Source of the DNA: CANHEE01 sp043777755
Lineage (GTDB): Bacteria; Bacteroidota; Bacteroidia; Chitinophagales; Saprospiraceae
Length of the DNA: 30,646 nucleotides
NCBI GenBank assembly: GCA_043777755.1
Contig: JAYWHK010000088.1
Location: forward strand, 1-30,646
Reading direction: 5' to 3'
Position numbers and translations under genes: made by a program. Positions 8,072 through 16,973 of this stretch are shown one piece after another. The notes beneath the pieces were generated by a model. That model made no database searches, had not been told where the DNA came from, and saw only the letters and a program-made list of their open reading frames with translations. The number at the start of each line of letters is the position of its first letter. The first letter of the stretch is position 1.

Positions 8072-9481
8072 TTACCTCCCATCCATTTTCACAATTTTTG
8101 GCAAAAAAGAACCAATAATATCCACCAAATTATGTTGTGATTGCATTACTTTTTCGATGTCTTTGTACGCCATTGGAGCTTCGTCAATACCACCGCCGAT
8201 GAGTTTTACATCGTGTTTTTTCAACATTTCTTTCATGGCGTGTTGTGTAATACTTTTCATGGCTTTGCTTCTTGACATTGCCCGACCTGCTCCGTGTGCA
8301 GCCGAAAGTAGCGACCCTGTTTCGCCTTTTCCTTTGACAATATAGCCCGCTGCGGTCATAGAACCAGGGATAATACCAAGTACATTTTTTCCTGCTGGCG
8401 TAGCACCTTTGCGATGAACAATCAATTCTCTACCGTCAATTACTTCTTTCCAAGCAAAATTATGGTGATTTTCGACTCTTTTTATGGCTTTTTCGCCCAA
8501 CTCATTGGCGATTTTGTCGTGAATGGTGTGGTGACAAGCCGAAGCGTAATCACCAGCCAGATTCATCGCTTGCCAATACGCTGCTCCGTATTCATTGTTC
8601 AAATCCAACCAAGCCAGATGCTCTGCGCCTTTTGGTAATTTGGTCAATTCCATTGCTATTTTGGTGTAATGCTGCGCAATATTTGCGCCCAAACCACGAG
8701 AACCAGAATGGGACAAAAGTCCTACATATTTTCCTTTTTTCAAACCCAATGTTTCGTCAAAATCAGGAACATCAACAATTCCAAATTCTACAAAGTGGTT
8801 GCCCGAACCCGATGAACCCAATTGCCGATAGGCCTTGTATTGTAGGCTTTTCAAAAAAGGATTTTCTGTAAAAGCAACATCTTCAAAAATTTCATGCTCC
8901 GTAGGGATTCTAAATTCTTCGCCTGTTCCAAATTTAGTATTGTTGTCCAAAATCTCTAAAAAACGCTTGTATTTTTTGGTCAAATCTTCTGTCCGAATAT
9001 CAAAAACACTCAAACACATTCGACAGCCAATGTCCATACCAACGCCATAAGGAATCACCGCAGCATCTGTTGCCAATACACCGCCAATCGGCAAGCCATA
9101 GCCGCCATGAGCGTCGGGCATGAGTGCCCCAGCCACCGAAATCGGTAGTTTTACGGCATTTTCCATTTGCTGCAACGCTACTTCTTCAATAAATTGCGCT
9201 CCATAAACTTTATACGGAGCAGCTGTTTCACGAAGTTTGAACGCTTGCCCTTCAAGTTTTCCTTCCGTTCTTACGTCCAACATTTCAGCAATTTTCCCCA
9301 ATGCCTCATGCTCCAAAAAAGCAGAAGGCTTTGCTGCAATTTGCGCCAACAAATCCAATACTTCTTCTTGTGGCTGATTTTTGTAATGTTTTCCACACAA
9401 CATCATAGCGGTCTGAATCACCCGTGCATTTTCATAGCCAATCGCTCTAAGATCTTTTGCCCGAAGGCGTAATTTTGCCAT
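8072..9481 (-). CDS. rtcB: RtcB-type RNA-splicing ligase
   Basis: A 469-residue GTP- and Mn-dependent ligase that joins RNA 2',3'-cyclic phosphate (or 3'-phosphate) to 5'-OH ends in RNA repair or tRNA splicing. Landmarks in order are DAHGGYGLPIGGV, the metal-binding GMDIGCRM, SGSGNHFVEFG, LLSHSGSRGLG, GIIPGSMTAAGYIV, and AHGAGRAMSR with the histidine that carries GMP. I start it at the ATG at 9481 (MAKLRLRAKDL). A GTG five codons upstream (9496) coincides with the end of a palindromic repeat and is unlikely. It stands alone, without the RtcA cyclase or RtcR regulator seen in proteobacteria. The call is very secure. Confidence 0.95.
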   Translation of the reverse strand: MAKLRLRAKDLRAIGYENARVIQTAMMLCGKHYKNQPQEEVLDLLAQIAAKPSAFLEHEALGKIAEMLDVRTEGKLEGQAFKLRETAAPYKVYGAQFIEEVALQQMENAVKLPISVAGALMPDAHGGYGLPIGGVLATDAAVIPYGVGMDIGCRMCLSVFDIRTEDLTKKYKRFLEILDNNTKFGTGEEFRIPTEHEIFEDVAFTENPFLKSLQYKAYRQLGSSGSGNHFVEFGIVDVPDFDETLGLKKGKYVGLLSHSGSRGLGANIAQHYTKIAMELTKLPKGAEHLAWLDLNNEYGAAYWQAMNLAGDYASACHHTIHDKIANELGEKAIKRVENHHNFAWKEVIDGRELIVHRKGATPAGKNVLGIIPGSMTAAGYIVKGKGETGSLLSAAHGAGRAMSRSKAMKSITQHAMKEMLKKHDVKLIGGGIDEAPMAYKDIEKVMQSQHNLVDIIGSFLPKIVKMDGR

Positions 9482-9495
9482 ATTTGTATTGTTCA

Positions 9496-9551
9496 CTGTA
9501 ACGGCGACTTCAGTCGCAGAAAAAACGCTACAACTAAAGTTGCCGCTACAG
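9496..9551. repeat. Imperfect REP-like palindrome upstream of rtcB
   Basis: Outer arms CTGTAACGGC (9496-9505) and GCCGCTACAG (9542-9551) differ at one base. Inside are two small palindromes, GCGACTTCAGTCGC and CAACTAAAGTTG. It lies 14 bases before the rtcB ATG, so it is either in the leader or at the promoter. It is a different family from the CGTAGCGTTGGC palindromes. Confidence 0.7.
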
Positions 9552-9596
9552 AAAGGATTAATTTTTACGTATCTTTGCTTTTAGGCACATCAACTA

Positions 9597-9775
9597 AAAT
9601 AATTGGTAACTGTTTACCACTTTTGCAATTTTTTACCACGGAGAAGCGGAGAACACAGAGTTTGACAAAAAAATTAGCCTTAGGCTAATTTTTTGCCTCC
9701 GTGACCTCCGTTTCTCCGTGGTAAAAATAAAAAATCTTCGATTTTTTTTCGACGCTAATCAGTTACAATAATTGA
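9597..9775. repeat. Nested inverted-repeat element of about 180 bases
   Basis: There are three nested levels. Outer arms near 9597-9612 (AATAATTGGTAACTG) pair with 9759-9775 (CAGTTACAATAATT). Middle arms 9631-9660 (TTTTACCACGGAGAAGCGGA and on) pair with 9691-9725 at about 25 of 30 positions. The centre is ATTAGCC TTA GGCTAAT. No coding frame is present. It could be a small non-autonomous mobile element or a repeat family; it accounts for most of the 9482-9911 gap. Confidence 0.7.
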
Positions 9776-9800
9776 CATTTTTAAAATAGTATAAAACATT

Positions 9801-9887
9801 GTAAGTCAGTGAGTTGAAAGACTATTTATGAGCGCATTTTGCGGCATCACGTTTTGCGTGACTTAGGGCTTATTGACTTACGACTTC
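9801..9887. other. Inverted repeat carrying the AGTCGTAAGTCAAT motif
   Basis: GTAAGTCA (9801-9808) is inverted as TGACTTAC (9874-9881), with an internal TCACG-TTTTG-CGTGA hairpin between them. The right side reads, on the minus strand, AGTCGTAAGTCAAT, matching the repeat units near 6191 and 6247. It ends just before the glycosylase gene and may lie in its leader. Confidence 0.5.
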
Positions 9888-9911
9888 TTAGTTTTCCACA
9901 TTAATAAAAAA

Positions 9912-10475
9912 ATGATAAAAAAAGTTCCCGACTACATTAATTTACCTATCGAAAAACACGCTTTTGGTGCTTTTTTACCAGAAAAAATCAGTTATTTATT
10001 GGTAGGAACATTCCCTGGAAAGCAATTTACGCAACTAAAAGAAGGCGAAGTTTGGCTGGACGAATTGGCTTGGAGCTATGGCGGACGCAATCAATTCTGG
10101 AAAATTATGGAGGAGATTTATGATGTAAAATTGATTTCAAGAAAGGATAAACAACTGCTATTCAGCCGTTTAGATATTGGAATGATGGATTTGATACAAA
10201 GTTGTAGTCGCAAAGATGATAATAATCTCGACAACAATTTGGTGAACATCACGTGGAATCAAAATGCTTTTGAAAAAATTTTTGAAGAAAAAGAAATAAA
10301 AAAAATATTTTGTACGGGAAAAGGCGTTGCCATCATTTTGAAAAAATGGTTTCCGACGATGGCAACACAAATTATTGCGCTGCCATCGCCGTCACCTCGT
10401 TACGCCAATCTTTCTTTTGATGAAAAAAAAGCGATTTACGAAAAGGAGCTTCCGAGTATTCAAGAAATGCGATAA
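9912..10475 (+). CDS. Uracil-DNA glycosylase superfamily protein (hypoxanthine-DNA glycosylase-like)
   Basis: A 187-residue protein that should remove a deaminated base from DNA. The start is the ATG at 9912 (MIKKVPDYINLP); a TTG further upstream lies in a repeat. Residues about 27-35 (YLLVGTFPGKQ) match the N-terminal active-site loop of UDG folds. YGGRNQFWKIM (about 55-65) resembles the FYxxxRNRFW signature of family 6 enzymes. LPSPSPRYANLSF (about 157-169) is the C-terminal LPSxSP loop. Family 6 members favour hypoxanthine, so that is the likelier substrate, but this is inferred from motifs only. It is a single gene, and its stop codon lies inside the first copy of a tandem repeat. Confidence 0.75.
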   Translation: MIKKVPDYINLPIEKHAFGAFLPEKISYLLVGTFPGKQFTQLKEGEVWLDELAWSYGGRNQFWKIMEEIYDVKLISRKDKQLLFSRLDIGMMDLIQSCSRKDDNNLDNNLVNITWNQNAFEKIFEEKEIKKIFCTGKGVAIILKKWFPTMATQIIALPSPSPRYANLSFDEKKAIYEKELPSIQEMR

Positions 10476-10715
10476 AATTAAAAAAATAGAACACTGATTG
10501 AACTGATTTTCAAGATTTCAATATGCGTAAACATGATAAATCATAAAAATCAGTCCAATCAGTGTTCCTATACTGCGTAGTTTGTCAGTAGCAATGCGAT
10601 AAAATTAAAAAAATAGAACACTGATTAAACTGATTTTCAAGATTTCAATATGCGTAAACATGATAAATCATAAAAATCAGTCCAATCAGTGTTCCTATAC
10701 TGCGTAGTTTGTCAG
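10466..10715. repeat. Tandem duplication of a 123-base unit with internal inverted repeat
   Basis: Copy 1 at 10466-10588 and copy 2 at 10593-10715 (period 127) appear to differ at one base. Each contains arms of about 22 bases, GAACACTGATTGAACTGATT and its near-complement ending ATCAGTGTTC. The unit starts within the last codons of the glycosylase gene (AATGCGATAA), and AATGCGATAA occurs a third time at 10724. The near identity implies recent duplication. It lies between convergent genes and fills 10476-10746. Confidence 0.9.
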
Positions 10716-10746
10716 GATTTAAAAATGCGATAAGTGTGGAAAACCC

Positions 10747-13700
10747 CTATCTCGCCTTCAGTCCAATTTTTCCAAGATACAAACCGCCATTACTTGGATT
10801 ATTTTTTTTCAAAACAAGATAAACAGAGTGTAATTTTTTATCTGAAACGGCAGCGATTGGAATACGTTGCAGTTGCGTTTTTACAGGAACAATATTTTTC
10901 CCAAAAGGCTGATTAGCAATGAGTTGTCCCGTTGGTGAATCCAAATGAACTTCTGCAATATAGTTGTCCGCCAGTGTTGAAGGGATTCCGTAATGAAGTT
11001 CTAAAGCCTTTACGTTGGTCAAATCTATATTTTTATAAGCCAAAAAACCTTGTTCTTCGTCAAAAGCGATAAGTTCTTGTTCTTCAAAATCTATTTTACG
11101 GCAATGGCTGAGTTGGTCGGCATCAACACTTTCTAAAAGCGGATGTCGAAGCTCAATAGATGCACCACCTGTTTGTGATTTTTCGCCTTTATCAGTGTAA
11201 TTCGCTGATAAAATCAACAAACCTTTGTCTTTTAATTCCTTTGGAATGGCAAAAAGACCTTTGCTTGGCAAACTCACTTCAGCACTTTCTTTACCCAATC
11301 CCAAAATCCAAGTTGCAATAGAAGAAGCATCACTTTTTGTCAAACCAGGATGTGCCGCCATTGCTGTTTCGCCCCAAACGCCGCCACCGCCATTCACGAT
11401 TTTTTTCACCAAATAATCAATATTCGCTGGTGTTTTTTGGTAACGATTCGCCACTGCCGTGAATGCTGGGCCAACGCTTTTCGTATCCATTTTATGACAG
11501 CTTTGACAATCGCTATTTTCCATCAAAGTCTTTCCTGAAGCCACTATTTTTTGCTGGTGACCTTGTGGCAAAGCCGCTTTATCAGGACTATCAATGTAAT
11601 CGGAATAGACCATTAATTTTTTTACATCAAGAACATTTCCATCTTCAGTGTCGTCAATATTAATGCTGTAAGAAGTCGGTGCTTCTGGAAAATAAAACTG
11701 ACTATTTCCTGTCAAAGCGATATTTACACGAGGAACATCGTTTCCTGCATTGATAGCAATGCTGTTGCTTTTTGTTGCAAGTCCCTGATTGTCAATTACT
11801 TCTACACTTACATTAAAAATACCTTCAACGGGAAAAGAATAATCAATTTTTGGCGTTTTGGTTTCTTTGTAGTTGCCATAACCAAAATTCCAACGGTAAG
11901 TCAAGGCTTTTCCTTCGGGGTCATTGCCACCGTAAAGCGAGAAATGAACGTTGAAAGGAGGCTTTCCGCCAGTCTTATCCGCCATCAATTCAACAGGGCG
12001 AGGAGGAAGGTTTTTATTGTTAAATTCTATCGTATAAAGGCTTGTTTCGGCATTAGAAGTGAACCAACCTTTGCCGTAATCGAGAATATAAATTTTTCCA
12101 TCAGGTCCCATTTCCATGTCAATTGGACAAGCCATTTTGATGTTTGGCGCAAAAGGCTCCATAGTTTTGTAATTTCCTTTTTCGTCCATTGTCACCGCAA
12201 AAATCCAAGCACGCATCCAATCGTAAATCAAAAATTTTCCGTTGTAATAATCAGGTAGACGGGTTTCTTTTGGGTAATTTTTTGCATAATAAATAGGCCC
12301 AGCCATTGCATTTCGACTGCCCGAACCCAACAAAGGAAACTCTTTTGATTTGGCATAAGGATACCAAATGTAAGCGGGATTCGCAGGAGGTAATTCTTGC
12401 AAACCAGTATTGTTGCGAGAAGTATTGGTAGGCTTTTTGGGGTCAATTTTTTCACCTTTTTGTCCTGTCAAATAATCGTATTTGTAGTAAGGATAATTGT
12501 TGGCAATCACAAAAGGCCAGCCATAATTGCCAGCTTTTGCAGCCATATTGACCTCATCATAACCTCTTGGGCCTCTGGTATCAAAGCTATCTTTTGCGGA
12601 ATCGGGGCCTACTTCGCCCCAAAAAAGAATATTTTTTTGCGCATCAATAGACAAGCGATATGGATTGCGACAACCCATAACATAAATTTCAGGGCGTGTT
12701 TTTGGCGTTCCTACTGGAAATAAATTTCCTTCAGGAATAGAATATGTTCCATTTTCGTTCATCTTCAAACGAAGAATTTTTCCACGCAAATCGTTGGTAT
12801 TTCCAGACGTTCTGCCAGCATCGTATTGCTCGTGACCTGGCGCATCATTGATTGGCGCAAAACCACTATTAACATATTTTTGACCGATTTCATCAAAAGG
12901 CGTAGCGTTGTCACCTGTGCTTAAATACAATAAACCATCAGGGCCAAAAGCCAATGAACCTCCCGTATGGCAACAGATTTCTCGCTGTGAATAAAATTCT
13001 AATATTTTTTGCTCGGAAGATCGAACTATCTGATTGTCAGTGAATTGAAATCGAGAAAGGCGATTAACAGAAGTGTCCGCTGGTGAATAAAAAATATAAA
13101 CCCATTTATTTTGCTTAAAATTTGGGTCAATCGTGATGCCCAACATTCCTTCTTCGGCATTCACATTGTCAATATTTGTTTTGAAATAAACCTCAAAATT
13201 TCCAGCCAATGTTACTTTTTTCGTCGTTGCCGAATAAAGTTTTATATTGCCACGACGTTCTAAAAAAAGCACATCTCCATTTGGCAAAACCGCCATTTCG
13301 GTAGGTTCATTTAAGCCGTCAGCAAGAAGTGTTTTGGTGAAACGGTCATCTTCTGGAACACGCAAAGAGGTCGCATTTTTCAAACTACGGCTGTTCGTTC
13401 CAATTGCAAATTGAATACCGCCCAAAAGGTGTTTTAAAAAATCTGGCTCTGAATAGCTCTCACTCGTGTGTCCAAGTGCGGTATAAAACGCTCGTCCGCC
13501 TTCTACATTATGGTACCACGCCATTGGGTGATTGTCGCCCATTCCGCCACCTTGATAAGATTTTTCGTCAATATAAAGCAAGGTTTTTACGTTAGTATTG
13601 TAATTTTTAAAATTGTACCACTCGTCTTTTCTATGCCAAGAGTCTGCTAAGTGCTTGGTGGCTAAGTGTTTATGATTGGTAATTTTCAAATCAGCTTCTT

Positions 13701-14124
13701 GTATTTCGGGATGATTAGAGAATTGCGCACCGACCAGTTTGTTGTACCATTCCCAGTTTTCTTCAGTATCTGTTGCAGCATGAACGCCTACAAAACCGCC
13801 ACTCGATTGTATATAGCGTTCAAAATCAGCTTGCTGACGGTGGTTTAAAACATCGCCAGTAGTGCTTAAAAAAACAACCGCAGCGTATTTTTGCAAGGTA
13901 TCTTCTTGAAAATTATTGGCATTTTCGGTAGTATCCACCAAAAAACCATTTTCAGCACCTAACTTTTGAATAGCGGCGATGCCGTCAGGAATACTCGCAT
14001 GACGGTAGCCCGCAGTTTTGGTAAAAACCAAAATACGAGGTGTTGGTTTTGCTTTTTTAGCACAAGAAAAAATAAGGGAAAGGAATAAAAAGAAAGTGCA
14101 GAATTGTAGTGTTTTTTTCATCAA
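10747..14124 (-). CDS. Large lipoprotein: ThuA, PQQ-type sugar dehydrogenase, PKD, cytochrome c, CBM-like domains
   Basis: A 1125-residue envelope lipoprotein (signal ending SLIFSC, lipidated Cys21). Domains in order: ThuA-like amidotransferase fold, about 30-240 (RILVFTKTAGYRHASIPDGI, GVHAATDTEENW); a glucose/sorbosone dehydrogenase six-blade propeller, about 255-700 (LLADGLNEPTEMAVLPNG, EICCHTGGSLAFGPDG, GCRNPYRLSID); a PKD domain, about 705-795 (TYRWNFGYG); a c-type cytochrome with CQSCH near 870 and a Met ligand candidate around GETAMAAH; and a C-terminal CBM6/35-like beta domain, about 975-1125. The family oxidises sugars or polyols, with electrons plausibly leaving through the haem. This architecture recurs in Bacteroidota and Planctomycetes. 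The substrate is unknown. It is a single gene on its strand with a long AT-rich upstream gap. Confidence 0.9.
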   Translation of the reverse strand: MMKKTLQFCTFFLFLSLIFSCAKKAKPTPRILVFTKTAGYRHASIPDGIAAIQKLGAENGFLVDTTENANNFQEDTLQKYAAVVFLSTTGDVLNHRQQADFERYIQSSGGFVGVHAATDTEENWEWYNKLVGAQFSNHPEIQEADLKITNHKHLATKHLADSWHRKDEWYNFKNYNTNVKTLLYIDEKSYQGGGMGDNHPMAWYHNVEGGRAFYTALGHTSESYSEPDFLKHLLGGIQFAIGTNSRSLKNATSLRVPEDDRFTKTLLADGLNEPTEMAVLPNGDVLFLERRGNIKLYSATTKKVTLAGNFEVYFKTNIDNVNAEEGMLGITIDPNFKQNKWVYIFYSPADTSVNRLSRFQFTDNQIVRSSEQKILEFYSQREICCHTGGSLAFGPDGLLYLSTGDNATPFDEIGQKYVNSGFAPINDAPGHEQYDAGRTSGNTNDLRGKILRLKMNENGTYSIPEGNLFPVGTPKTRPEIYVMGCRNPYRLSIDAQKNILFWGEVGPDSAKDSFDTRGPRGYDEVNMAAKAGNYGWPFVIANNYPYYKYDYLTGQKGEKIDPKKPTNTSRNNTGLQELPPANPAYIWYPYAKSKEFPLLGSGSRNAMAGPIYYAKNYPKETRLPDYYNGKFLIYDWMRAWIFAVTMDEKGNYKTMEPFAPNIKMACPIDMEMGPDGKIYILDYGKGWFTSNAETSLYTIEFNNKNLPPRPVELMADKTGGKPPFNVHFSLYGGNDPEGKALTYRWNFGYGNYKETKTPKIDYSFPVEGIFNVSVEVIDNQGLATKSNSIAINAGNDVPRVNIALTGNSQFYFPEAPTSYSINIDDTEDGNVLDVKKLMVYSDYIDSPDKAALPQGHQQKIVASGKTLMENSDCQSCHKMDTKSVGPAFTAVANRYQKTPANIDYLVKKIVNGGGGVWGETAMAAHPGLTKSDASSIATWILGLGKESAEVSLPSKGLFAIPKELKDKGLLILSANYTDKGEKSQTGGASIELRHPLLESVDADQLSHCRKIDFEEQELIAFDEEQGFLAYKNIDLTNVKALELHYGIPSTLADNYIAEVHLDSPTGQLIANQPFGKNIVPVKTQLQRIPIAAVSDKKLHSVYLVLKKNNPSNGGLYLGKIGLKAR

Positions 14125-14279
14125 ATCTAAAAGTATTTTTTATAAAAAGTAAAAATACGAGAAATATAGAAATTTATCTATTTTTTCATAAAAAAATATA
14201 CTATAATTGTACGTTTTTGATTTTTATCAAAATAAAAAATATCTTAGTATCTGAAATATCGTGCTTGTGAACTAAACGC

Positions 14280-14417
14280 ATTTTCGCACACAGATTTTCG
14301 CAGATAAAATCAATAAATTGATTTCACTCACGGATTTTCACGGATTTTTCATGTAGGGAATCCGTGAAAATCCGTGAGTGATGCGAAGCATCATCTGTGC
14401 AAATCTGCGTGCAAAAT
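14280..14417. repeat. Compound inverted repeat with perfect 22-base inner arms
   Basis: The inner arms 14325-14346 (CACTCACGGATTTTCACGGA and two more) and 14359-14380 are exact inverse copies with a 12-base loop. Outer arms 14280-14305 and 14393-14417 (ATTTTCGCACACAGATT / AATCTGCGTGCAAAAT) are imperfect. The whole forms one long hairpin in the gap between the ThuA gene and the PKD gene. It is probably a dispersed repeat rather than a gene. Confidence 0.8.
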
Positions 14418-14486
14418 TATGAAATATAAGCAACTTCATCAGCAGCACGAACTTCTGCATACTAAGAAAAATATTCAAATTACGAA

Positions 14487-14519
14487 AAAAACCTATTCAG
14501 CCAAGCCAAATAGGTTTTT
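14487..14519 (-). terminator. Intrinsic terminator after the T9SS type B PKD gene
   Basis: Perfect 11-base arms AAAAACCTATT (14487-14497) and AATAGGTTTTT (14509-14519). On the minus strand the stem ends in a run of T. The dispersed repeat at 14532-14633 lies between it and the stop codon of the PKD gene. Confidence 0.75.
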
Positions 14520-14531
14520 AAGATTCGATAA

Positions 14532-14633
14532 TATACACGTCAGAAAATGGTTTTGGGATTTTGTATTTATGCAAAGCATTGAACACCAAGCGTTTGCAAT
14601 ATCTTTAATAACCAATATCCGTTGTGGATATTC
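14532..14633 (+). repeat. Dispersed ~105-base repeat, copy 1
   Basis: Runs from TATACACGTCAGAAAATGG to ATATCCGTTGTGGAT. It matches copy 2 (18332-18437) closely except for a deletion of about 8 bases after ATATCTTTAATA. It has a TGCAAAGC/GC(G)TTTGCA hairpin and a 3' AATATCC-GTTGT-GGATATT hairpin. The indel breaks any shared reading frame, so the repeat is not a coding domain. Confidence 0.85.
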
Positions 14634-14635
14634 GT

Positions 14636-16780
14636 TTATCTAATCAAACTCACGTTTCCTTTTTTGAAAAACTTTTTATCATCGAAACAGACCACTTCTA
14701 AATAATAACCATAAACGTCAGGCGGAAGTGGCGTTGTTGCCAAGTAACCGTCCCAGCCAGTTGTAACATCAAATGTTTCAAACATTTTTTCGCCCCATCG
14801 GTTATAAACCACAAAATGCAGTTCTTTAACAGGGCCACGGACGTACAAAACATCATTCACATTGTCTTCATTTGGTGAAAAAGCATTGGGTACAAAGATA
14901 TATGGTTCTGCACAATCTGGAAAAAATACAAAGACTCTTGCTTCCGCTACCGCAGGACAAGCTCCACCCGGAGGCGTTAAAGTTACCGAATAAGTGGTTG
15001 TTTCTGTTGGACTTGCAATTGGATTTGCTTGTTTATCGCTGCTCAAAGTTCCTGTTGGCGACCACAAATATTTATAATTACTCGGATAAACAGTAGCGTC
15101 TAATTGGCTTGTTTTTCCAAGAAAAATAGTGTCAGGTGTTGCTGTAACAATTAGTTTTGGCGTAGAAGGATCTGGAATTACTGTTATTTTTTTAGTGGAT
15201 TTACAGGTAGCACTCGTTATTTCTAATGTATAAGTCTTGGGTAGGGGCGCAACCTCGGCAGTCTGAACGGCTTGTGTCGGGTTTGTAAAATCAGAAGGTG
15301 GTGACCAAGAATACGTATATTGACTCGGCCCACTTGCCAATAAAGCCACATCTTCTCCAATACACGCACTGACAGTATCTAAAACAGAGATATTTATGAG
15401 TTCTGTAACGACTGGTTTTTGAATTATTTTCGGACAACCATTTTTTGCCGTAACAGTCAATTCTGTCGTCCAAGTTCCTGATTTCCAAGGTTTTAACGTT
15501 GGGTTTTGGAGATTTGACTTGATGGTATCATTTCCATTGTACATTTTCCAAGACCAATTCGACACTGCTCCTGTTGGGTCAATGGATTTGTCCTGAAAAA
15601 CAATGTCTAAGCTATCCAAACATTTGCCCGTTGTAAAAGTGAAATCAGGTGTGAGGTTCGATTTTGATAATTTTATAATATGAAAACTTGTATCAGCACA
15701 AGCGGAGTTGGGCGAAGCAATCAAGCGGATTTTGTAAGTTCCCGTGTCAGGATAAGTATAAAACGGTTCTTCAAGTATTGACGTATCGACCAACGTTTTT
15801 AAATCGCCAAAATCCCAAAGAAATTTGTCAGCGTTTTTACTAAAATTTTTAAATTCAACTTTCAAATCGTCACATTGGGTTTTGGGCGCAAAAATGGAAG
15901 CATCTGCTGAACCACAAACCCCAATGTTGTACTGAAAATCTCGACGATTGGTCGAAATCAGAATACCTTTTCGATATTCTTCCGAACAAATTCCCACGAC
16001 AAACTGCCCGATAGCATTTGGTTTTCCAGTTAATTCACCTGTTTTAGGATTGATGGTCAAAGGAATACCTCCTAAAATATTTTGCAAACTGTAGCCTGTT
16101 TTCCACTGCAAGGTGTCAAAAGGCACTGTAAATTCGCTCGCCAAAGGTATTGGGTCGGTATCCGTAGCTCCTTTGAAAGGCGTACATAGCCGATAATAGA
16201 TAGAGTCGTTGTCTATGTCAATGGCGGAATGATCGAATTTTATCTGCTCATTGACACATATAAATATAGGCGGCCAATTTTTGAATTTGGCGGAATTATT
16301 ACATTCGGTCAATGCTTTTTCACTGATAAAAGCCACAAAAGAAGCTCCAGTATCTTGCGGGTCAATAATATTGATGATGGTATTGTTGCGACAACAACGC
16401 TGATAACCAATGATATAGCCACCTGGTCGAGGCAAAAGCTCCACTGTATCTTTGTAAATTGTGGTATGCACACAAACATTTTTGGGAACAACCAAACAAG
16501 TATCGTTCAAAATGGCTTTGAGCGTATCGTCAGGATTAAGTTTGAGTTCGAGCGAATCTATCAGGTTGTAATCTTTGTCAAAAATACCAAATTGAGCTGG
16601 ATCATCAAAAGGCGGAACGCCATTGAAACAATCTCGATAAACAATCAAAGTTATCTCGTATTTGTTACTGCCCAAACATTTATAATTGACTTCTCCACCA
16701 ATGATATGGGTAGCGGAAAGGTTTTCAATAAGAACAAATTGAAGCAAAAATAGGGTTATGATATATTGAAGTTTTTTCAT
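14636..16780 (-). CDS. Secreted PKD-repeat protein with T9SS type B (gliding-motility) C-terminal domain
   Basis: A 714-residue protein exported by Sec (MKKLQYIITLFLLQFVLIENLSA) and then by the type 9 system. It begins with a domain seen in many Bacteroidota surface proteins (THIIGGEVNYKCLGSNKYEI). PKD-type beta domains occupy about 300-600 (LWDFGDLKTLVDTS, NWSWKMYNGNDTIK, YSWSPPSDF). The C-terminus (about 628-714) is a CHU_C / type B sorting domain with the signature FVPNAFSPNEDNVNDV and YNRWGEKMFE ending KKGNVSLIR. It probably acts as an adhesin or matrix protein on the cell surface; no catalytic domain is seen. It has its own promoter at 16820-16849. Confidence 0.92.
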   Translation of the reverse strand: MKKLQYIITLFLLQFVLIENLSATHIIGGEVNYKCLGSNKYEITLIVYRDCFNGVPPFDDPAQFGIFDKDYNLIDSLELKLNPDDTLKAILNDTCLVVPKNVCVHTTIYKDTVELLPRPGGYIIGYQRCCRNNTIINIIDPQDTGASFVAFISEKALTECNNSAKFKNWPPIFICVNEQIKFDHSAIDIDNDSIYYRLCTPFKGATDTDPIPLASEFTVPFDTLQWKTGYSLQNILGGIPLTINPKTGELTGKPNAIGQFVVGICSEEYRKGILISTNRRDFQYNIGVCGSADASIFAPKTQCDDLKVEFKNFSKNADKFLWDFGDLKTLVDTSILEEPFYTYPDTGTYKIRLIASPNSACADTSFHIIKLSKSNLTPDFTFTTGKCLDSLDIVFQDKSIDPTGAVSNWSWKMYNGNDTIKSNLQNPTLKPWKSGTWTTELTVTAKNGCPKIIQKPVVTELINISVLDTVSACIGEDVALLASGPSQYTYSWSPPSDFTNPTQAVQTAEVAPLPKTYTLEITSATCKSTKKITVIPDPSTPKLIVTATPDTIFLGKTSQLDATVYPSNYKYLWSPTGTLSSDKQANPIASPTETTTYSVTLTPPGGACPAVAEARVFVFFPDCAEPYIFVPNAFSPNEDNVNDVLYVRGPVKELHFVVYNRWGEKMFETFDVTTGWDGYLATTPLPPDVYGYYLEVVCFDDKKFFKKGNVSLIR

Positions 16781-16819
16781 TTTTATTAAATTAGTATTCT
16801 ATTTTTCATATATTAAAAT

Positions 16820-16849
16820 CAAAATTAATGCCTTTTTTTGAAAAAACAA
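16820..16849 (-). promoter_or_regulatory. Promoter of the PKD protein gene
   Basis: On the minus strand: TTG (16849-16847), 19 bases, then TAATTTTG (16827-16820), matching the Bacteroidota -33 TTG / -7 TAnnTTTG pattern with correct spacing. The ATG at 16780 lies 39 bases beyond the box. Confidence 0.6.
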
Positions 16850-16920
16850 TGGAATACATCAATTCTATTTTTTTTTAAGAAAAAAATGACATATACAAGA
16901 AGTTTTTTACAAAAAAAATC

Positions 16921-16928
16921 TATCTTTG
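16921..16928 (+). promoter_or_regulatory. -7 box TATCTTTG for the Uma2 gene
   Basis: A perfect TAnnTTTG match 45 bases before the start codon at 16974. No TTG is found at the expected upstream distance, so only half of the promoter is visible. Confidence 0.4.
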
Positions 16929-16973
16929 ATATGATTTACAAAAAATTATAATTTTTTAAATAGATTTTATAGC

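Noticed and set aside
14374..14643. 89-residue open frame
   Set aside because: It spans an inverted repeat, a terminator and the dispersed repeat, and its repeat-encoded part is out of frame relative to copies 2 and 3.
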